Source: Porphyra umbilicalis (lineage: Eukaryota; Rhodophyta; Bangiophyceae; Bangiales; Bangiaceae). Taken from it: DNA of 45,326 nucleotides. Below the pieces are notes generated by a model, which was given only the letters and a program-made list of their open reading frames with translations, ran no database searches and had not been told where the DNA came from. Shown here piece after piece: positions 40,739 to 45,326 of the stretch (positions within the stretch are counted from its first letter, which is position 1; every line of letters begins with the position of its first letter). The stretch is taken from positions 1 through 45,326 of the forward strand of contig KV919224.1 in assembly GCA_002049455.2 (NCBI GenBank). The letters are read 5' to 3'. The translations under genes and the position numbers were made by a program.

Positions 40739-43629
40739 ATGGCGTTACGCGTGACGCCCGCCGCGGCGCGTCGCAGCCGCCGCCGCGTCGCTGCCGCCGC
40801 CGCCGTCGGCGCGGCGGTCGCGGCGGCCGTTGCGACGGCGGCGGCAGCGACGTCGGCGACGGTGGCGACGGCGGCGGCGACGGGCGGGGCGGCGGCCCGC
40901 CCCGCGGCCGCCGTTGGGGGCGTGACGGCGCCGCCGGTCCTCCCCGCCACCGCCCGCGACTTTACCGACGTGATCACCGACGCGGCGGCCGAGGCGGTTG
41001 CGCTCGGGGCCGCCGCGCAGCGGCTGCTCGGCCGCTCCACGCGGTGCGCGTCGCTCGCGCGGTGCGCCTGCTCCCGCCCCGCCTGCGCCTATGCCTTTGG
41101 GGACACGGCGTCGTGTGCGCGGCCGCTCGGGTCGGGCTTTGGCGTCTCCCCGTGTGGCGTTGCGGTCGCCGGCGGCGCGTCCGCCGGCGCCGCCGCCGCC
41201 GACGGCTCGTGCGGGGGGCCCCGCCTCGACTACACCCGCTCCTTTGTGCGGCTGCCGCCCGGCGCGGACGCGGGCGCCGACGGCACCGTCGCGTCGGCGC
41301 GGCTGCACGAGGACGTGTGCGGCAGCGCGCCGCTCGACGCGCACTTTCGGGCGCGCCGCACCGCCCTCGCGCCGTGGGCCTACTGGTCCACCCCGTCGGG
41401 CGCGCTCCGCATCTACCCGGGCGCCCCGCGGGTGCACGACGAGGGGGACGCCCGCGCCTGCCGGCGGTACGACCCGCGGGAGCGGCCGTGGTGGACCGCC
41501 GCCGCCGATGGCCCCCAAGACGTGGTGTTTGTGTTTGACCGCTCCGCGGCGGCGGGGCGGCCGCCGGCGGGTGGCGGCGGCGGCGGCGGCGGCGGCGGCC
41601 GCCCGCCGCTGGCCGTCGTCACTGACTTTGTCGCGCGGCTGCTCGGCACCCTCGACTGGAGTTCGTACGTGGGCGTGCTGCGCTTTGGGGGCGACGCGCC
41701 GCAGCTCGTCGGCGGCTTCCCGGGGGGGCTCGTCCGCGCCACGGCGGACAACCTGGGGGGCCTCGCCGACGCCGTGCGGGGCACCCCCGCGGCGGGCGCC
41801 AGCGACGTGGCCGCCGCCGTCGAGGCGGCCTATGACTTGCTGCAAGGCGCCCACGGCGACGGCGGCCGCTCGTCGGGGTGCGCCAAAACGATTGTGCTCG
41901 TCGTTGCCGCCGACGACCCGTGTTGGGGGGACGCGTGCGCCCGCGGCGGCGGGGGCGCCCCGTGCACGTGCGCGGGGGACCTGCGCCGCCGCGTGCGGCG
42001 GCGGCAGGCGCGCTTCCGCGCCGCCACGGGCGCCGACGCGACGCTCGTCGCGTATGCGGTGCGGCCGCCGGGGGGCGGGCGCGGCGGCGGCGGCGGCTCG
42101 GCCGACGCCGTCGCCCGCCAGCTCACCTGCCTCGGCGCGTCGGGGGGGATGGCCGCGCCGCTGCGCGACGGGGCGGGGGCAGACACCCTCGCCGCCGCCC
42201 TCCCCGTCCAGCAGTTCCTTGCGGCCAGCCGCCGGCGAGGCGGTGGCGACGGCGGCGGTGGCGGCGGGGCGGGGGCCCCCCCCGTCACGCCCCGCGACGT
42301 GACCTTTTCCGACATTTACAAGGATGACGGCGGCGCCGGCTCCCTCGTCACCGCCGCCGTCCCCGTGTATGGTCCCGACAGGGCGCTGCTGGGCGTGGCG
42401 GGCTTGGACATCCCGGTGGGGCGGCTGGGGAATGACACGGACGCGATACGGCGGCTCGCCGCCGACCGCCGCGCGGCGTGTGGGGCCCGCTCGGGCCGGG
42501 GGGGGGGCGCCGCCGCCCTCGACGGCTGCCGCGCCCAGCGGCTGCGGGCAGCGGCGGGCACGGCGTGTGCGGGCAACTTGCGTCCGCCGCCGTCGGGCGG
42601 CTGCTACCGCCTCCCCGCCGGCGGGCCCGGCCGCGCCGAAGGGGCGGCGACCAAATTCCTGCTGCCCGTCCTGGACGCGGACGATGCTGCGTCGGCGGCC
42701 GACGCGGCGGCTGCGTGTGGCCGCCTGGCGGCGGGCGGCCGCTTGGCCACCGTCGACGACGCGTCGACGGCGGCGGCGGTCGCCGCGCTCGCCCCGCCCG
42801 ACGGGGCGTGGATTGGCGCGTCGGCGCCGGCGGGCGCCACGACGCCGACCGCCTACACGTGGGCGGACGACGCCGCCATTGCGTATGGCGGCGGGTGGGC
42901 ACCGGGGCAGCCGCCGACGGCAGCGTCCACGGCCGCCGACGGTGAGGACGGCGACGGCCGACGGTGCGTGGCGGCCGACGACCGCGGCGCGTCCCGCAAC
43001 TGGTTTGTCGCCCCGTGCGCCGCCCGCCGCGCGTACGTGTGCGAGGCGCCAGTGGCGGCGGCGGACGCGCTCGCCGCGTGTGCGGCCGCGCCAGAGGTGG
43101 TGCTCGGCGCGATCGCGGCGGGGGGTGGGGGCGGGGGTGCCGCCGCCGACGGCGGCAGCGGCGACGGTGAGGGTGACGGTGACGGCGACGGCGACGCGCC
43201 GCCACCGCACCCAGACGCGATGGCGTGTGCGGCGGCGGCGGCCGCCGCCGACACGGCACCGTGCCCCGTCCCGGGTGGCGGCCGCCGCCAGCCGCTGTGC
43301 GCCGCCGGGGACCCGGTGGACGATTGCGACAATGGGTGTTGCGACGGCTGCACGTGCCCGGTAGCCGCACGGTCGGCCGGCAGCGACCGCAGCGGCGGCA
43401 GCGACGGCGGCGGCGGCGGCGGCGGTAGCAGCACGCCGGCCATTGTCGGGGGCGTGGTCGGCGTGGCGGCCGTTGCCGCCCTGGCCGCCGCCATTTTTGC
43501 CGTCCGCCGCCGCCGCCGCGTCTCGCCGCCGCCGCCGCCGGCGCCCGCCGCCGGCGCGTCCGCGTCGCGTGCCGGCGGCGCGGCGGGGGCCGGGCTCGCC
43601 GACCGCCCCCCCCGCGGCCGCCGCTCACG

Positions 43630-43661
<32 letters not shown>

Positions 43662-43954
43662 GAGTAGCGTCGGTGGGACCCTGTCGTCGGCAAGCAGCCT
43701 GTATTGGACGGCCGGCGGCAGCGGCGGCGGCGACAGCGTGTGGGCACCCGCTCCCCCGCCGCCGCCGTCGCCGCCGACGGTGCCGGGACGGGAGGGTCCG
43801 TGGTCGACCCCGCCGCCGAGCGCGCCGCCGGCGTCGCTGCCGGGGGGGGCCGTCGTCGGCGCCGCGGGCGTGGCGCACCACCCACCGCCTCTGGGGGGGG
43901 GGGGGGGGGGGGCTGTACCCGGCCGTGGGGGGGGGGAGCGGGGGGTGGGCGTAG
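40739..43954 (+). CDS. VWA-Cache-C-type-lectin single-pass membrane receptor
   Basis: A 1071-residue type I membrane protein from the ATG at 40739. Domains in order: a basic residue cluster and hydrophobic Ala-rich signal segment (about 12-45); a Cys-containing N-terminal domain; YDPRERPWW leading directly into a von Willebrand A domain that opens DVVFVFDRSAA at 261-271 (metal site D267-x-S269, third position Ala271 instead of Ser). Next is a Cache-like segment VTFSDIYKDD (from 521) continuing to PVYGPDRALLGVAGLDIPV, and then a C-type-lectin domain from about C622 to C768 (GRLATV, W691-I-G, YTWADD, WAPGQP, RCV, WFVAPC, YVCE). An acidic Gly-rich stalk, a Cys-rich CDNGCCDGC patch, a transmembrane helix at about 902-924 and a Pro/Gly-rich cytoplasmic tail follow. 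The PRxRPWW-VWA-Cache order is that of calcium-channel alpha2-delta subunits. The tail changes frame at the C run near 43607 and returns at the G run near 43892-43913; the alternate frame (LSSASSLYWTAGG) looks more natural. Confidence 0.8.
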
Positions 43955-44018
43955 CGCGCCACCCCGTTTTGCGGCGGGGCTCCTTGTTGGTTTGTTTTTT
44001 CACCGACAGGGTCGTTTA

Positions 44019-44527
44019 GGCCTTGTCTTGACGGTGAGCATATGTGAACGTGATTGACTCGAAATGTGAACGTGATTGACTCGAATATGACGTCCAAGTC
44101 CTGGTTTTCGCCGTGCTGGGACGGGGGTGGTCTTGATGGCGCATGAGAAATGTTTGTAGCTAAATCGGGTGCCAAAGGGATCGATGGACGCCAGCCACGC
44201 GATCTCGATTGCTGTCAAACAGACTAGAGCCGTGGCCAGAAGCGCCTAACCAGCAACAATCGTCGATCTCTGCTCCCGTTTGTGGTGCCACGTACCGTGG
44301 TCGGTCTCGTGTGGGCTTTCCTTTCCGACAGTCGACCCGGATCCGAAAACCGAACTAGGATCACCTGGTGGCCTCTGCATGTGTGTTCGTGTGCGAGATA
44401 TTCCCAGAAATCTCGCACACGCTCACGCCACGACCCCAATGGCCCCAAAAGGGGCCTGTTTTGAGTAGTAAGTCCTTCGTGTGCGAAACTGCCGTGCACG
44501 CTGAGAACTCGTCGTCAAGACTGGGCC
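44019..44527. mobile_element. second copy of the PIF/Tourist-like MITE family, inverted relative to the first
   Basis: The left end GGCCTTGTCTTGACGGTGAG (44019) and inverted right end GGCCCAGTCTTGACGACGAG (ending 44527) match at 16 of 20. Both resemble the GGCCCACTCTACACGGCG end of the element at 16219-16770. Flanks are TTA (44016-44018) and TTC (44528-44530), one base from a perfect 3-bp duplication. In reverse orientation the interior shares CACGAAGGA, CAAAAC, TTTGGGGCC and the GTGCGAGAT / ATCTCGCAC hairpin in the same order as the first element. Length is 509 bp versus 552. Confidence 0.75.
44042..44085. repeat. 22-bp exact tandem duplication near the MITE end
   Basis: Two exact copies of a 22-base unit (44042-44063 and 44064-44085) containing GTGAACGTGATTGACTCGAA, just inside the left end of the second MITE. 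Confidence 0.95.
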
Positions 44528-45260
44528 TTCTCCTATTGCCCCTGGCTCCCCACGTGAGCGTCATGAAGTGCAGCGGTGCGTTCCTCAAGGACCCATCACG
44601 CGCGCCTTGCCTCAGCCGGCCCCTCTTTTTCCCCTCGTCGCTGTCGAGAAAGTGCCTGTCCCCTTTGTTTGTCATTCTATTTGATACCCATGAAAAATAT
44701 CATCAGAGGCCATCCCAAAAAACAGTGCATCCCATCCGTCAGTATACTCATTTATTGCGATAAGATCGCCGGCCAAAAGATCGTTTCCAAAATAACATGC
44801 GTTTCCAAGTCGTCAAGGGGGGTAAAAATGCAAACCTGCAAGGACCTTGCTAAATTACCCCCGATCTTATAGCGAGAACTATTCGACTCTTGTTGATGAA
44901 CCAGGGATTCCACCCCCTATTCCCAGTCCACAGCTACCCGATGTACTGTGCGTTCTCGTTACAAGAGACAGCTGATTCAGCTCAATATGAATAGAAGTGG
45001 CCTGTACGGACTGGAATGGAAGACTTGCGACCCATATTCCCTTGTAGACGATTCTCTTGTAAGAGCAAACCCTGCAACGTCGGCCCCAAGTCATATTTGC
45101 GAAACGTGGCGCAACGTGGCGCAAACGTGTCTCAATATTAAGGAAATGGGGCCGGAACGCTCCCGCATCAACGTCTGCGACCCCATTGTGGCTTCGTTTT
45201 AACCGAATCAAATGACGTAAGTACAACGCATATGTCGGTTTCAGAAATGGGGCCTGTGCC

Positions 45261-45298
45261 GGACCGACCCCATTCCCGACCGGAAATGGGGTCGGTCC
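45261..45298. repeat. perfect 14-bp-arm hairpin at the window edge
   Basis: GGACCGACCCCATT (45261-45274) and AATGGGGTCGGTCC (45285-45298) are exact reverse complements with a 10-nt spacer. CGACCCCATT recurs at about 45178 and 45304, suggesting subterminal repeats of an element that continues beyond the window. Confidence 0.8.
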
Positions 45299-45326
45299 CA
45301 AGCCGACCCCATTCTTCTATGCTTCT

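Larger units (their letters stand above)
43955..45326. other. 3' region of the window, repeats only
   Basis: No gene recognised after the receptor gene. It holds the second MITE copy (44019-44527) and, at the window's edge, repeated CGACCCCATT motifs with a hairpin (45261-45298). Confidence 0.5.

Overview
This window looks like nuclear DNA of a GC-rich, intron-poor eukaryote. It encodes eukaryote-specific proteins: an ALG9 mannosyltransferase, cytosolic aspartyl-tRNA synthetase, an SR splicing factor with RRM plus two zinc knuckles, the SURF4 cargo receptor, a USP10-type deubiquitinase, a sterol desaturase and an F-box/WD40 protein. Most genes are single open frames; only one intron (177 nt) can be argued from the sequence. 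A germin-like cupin and a plant-type (RS2Z) SR protein point towards Archaeplastida. The very high GC, few introns and long G/C runs make a bangialean red alga such as Porphyra/Pyropia my best guess. That is inference, not proof.

Layout. 1-1912: no gene, one inverted-repeat element and an 18-bp minisatellite. 1913-3781 (+): ALG9. 4145-7045 (-): a low-complexity type II membrane protein with a coiled coil. 7046-9809: two pyrimidine-rich minisatellites. 9810 to about 11808 (+): F-box/WD40 protein. 12025-12984 (-): sterol C5-desaturase-like enzyme. 12985-16903: transposon-like repeats. 16904-17731 (+): germin-like cupin. 18147-19811 (+): AspRS. 20719-22368 (-): RS2Z-like SR protein. 23393-24280 (-): SURF4. 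25172-26308: hAT-like element with a transposase fragment. 26779-29608 (-): USP10-like protease. 30780-31558: second hAT-like element. 33249-34067 (-): secreted protein, followed by a decayed paralogue at 34899-35520. 36812-39043 (+): large membrane protein of unknown family. 39371-39742 (-): doubtful small ORF. 40739-43954 (+): VWA-Cache-C-type-lectin single-pass receptor. 44019-44527: second copy of the PIF/Tourist-like MITE found at 16219-16770.

The genes form no operon or shared pathway. Several serve the secretory system (ALG9 N-glycan assembly, SURF4 ER export, sterol desaturation, secreted and surface proteins), but this is ordinary housekeeping linkage.

Two themes deserve attention. 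First, four genes (4145-7045, 9810-11808, 12025-12984, 40739-43954) change reading frame exactly at long G or C runs. In the desaturase the essential third histidine box lies in the alternate frame between two such runs. The simplest reading is that run lengths in this sequence are wrong, so the genes are probably intact. Second, the AT-richer gene-free stretches hold at least five terminal-inverted-repeat elements, two of them members of one MITE family with 3-bp TAA/TTA-type target duplications.
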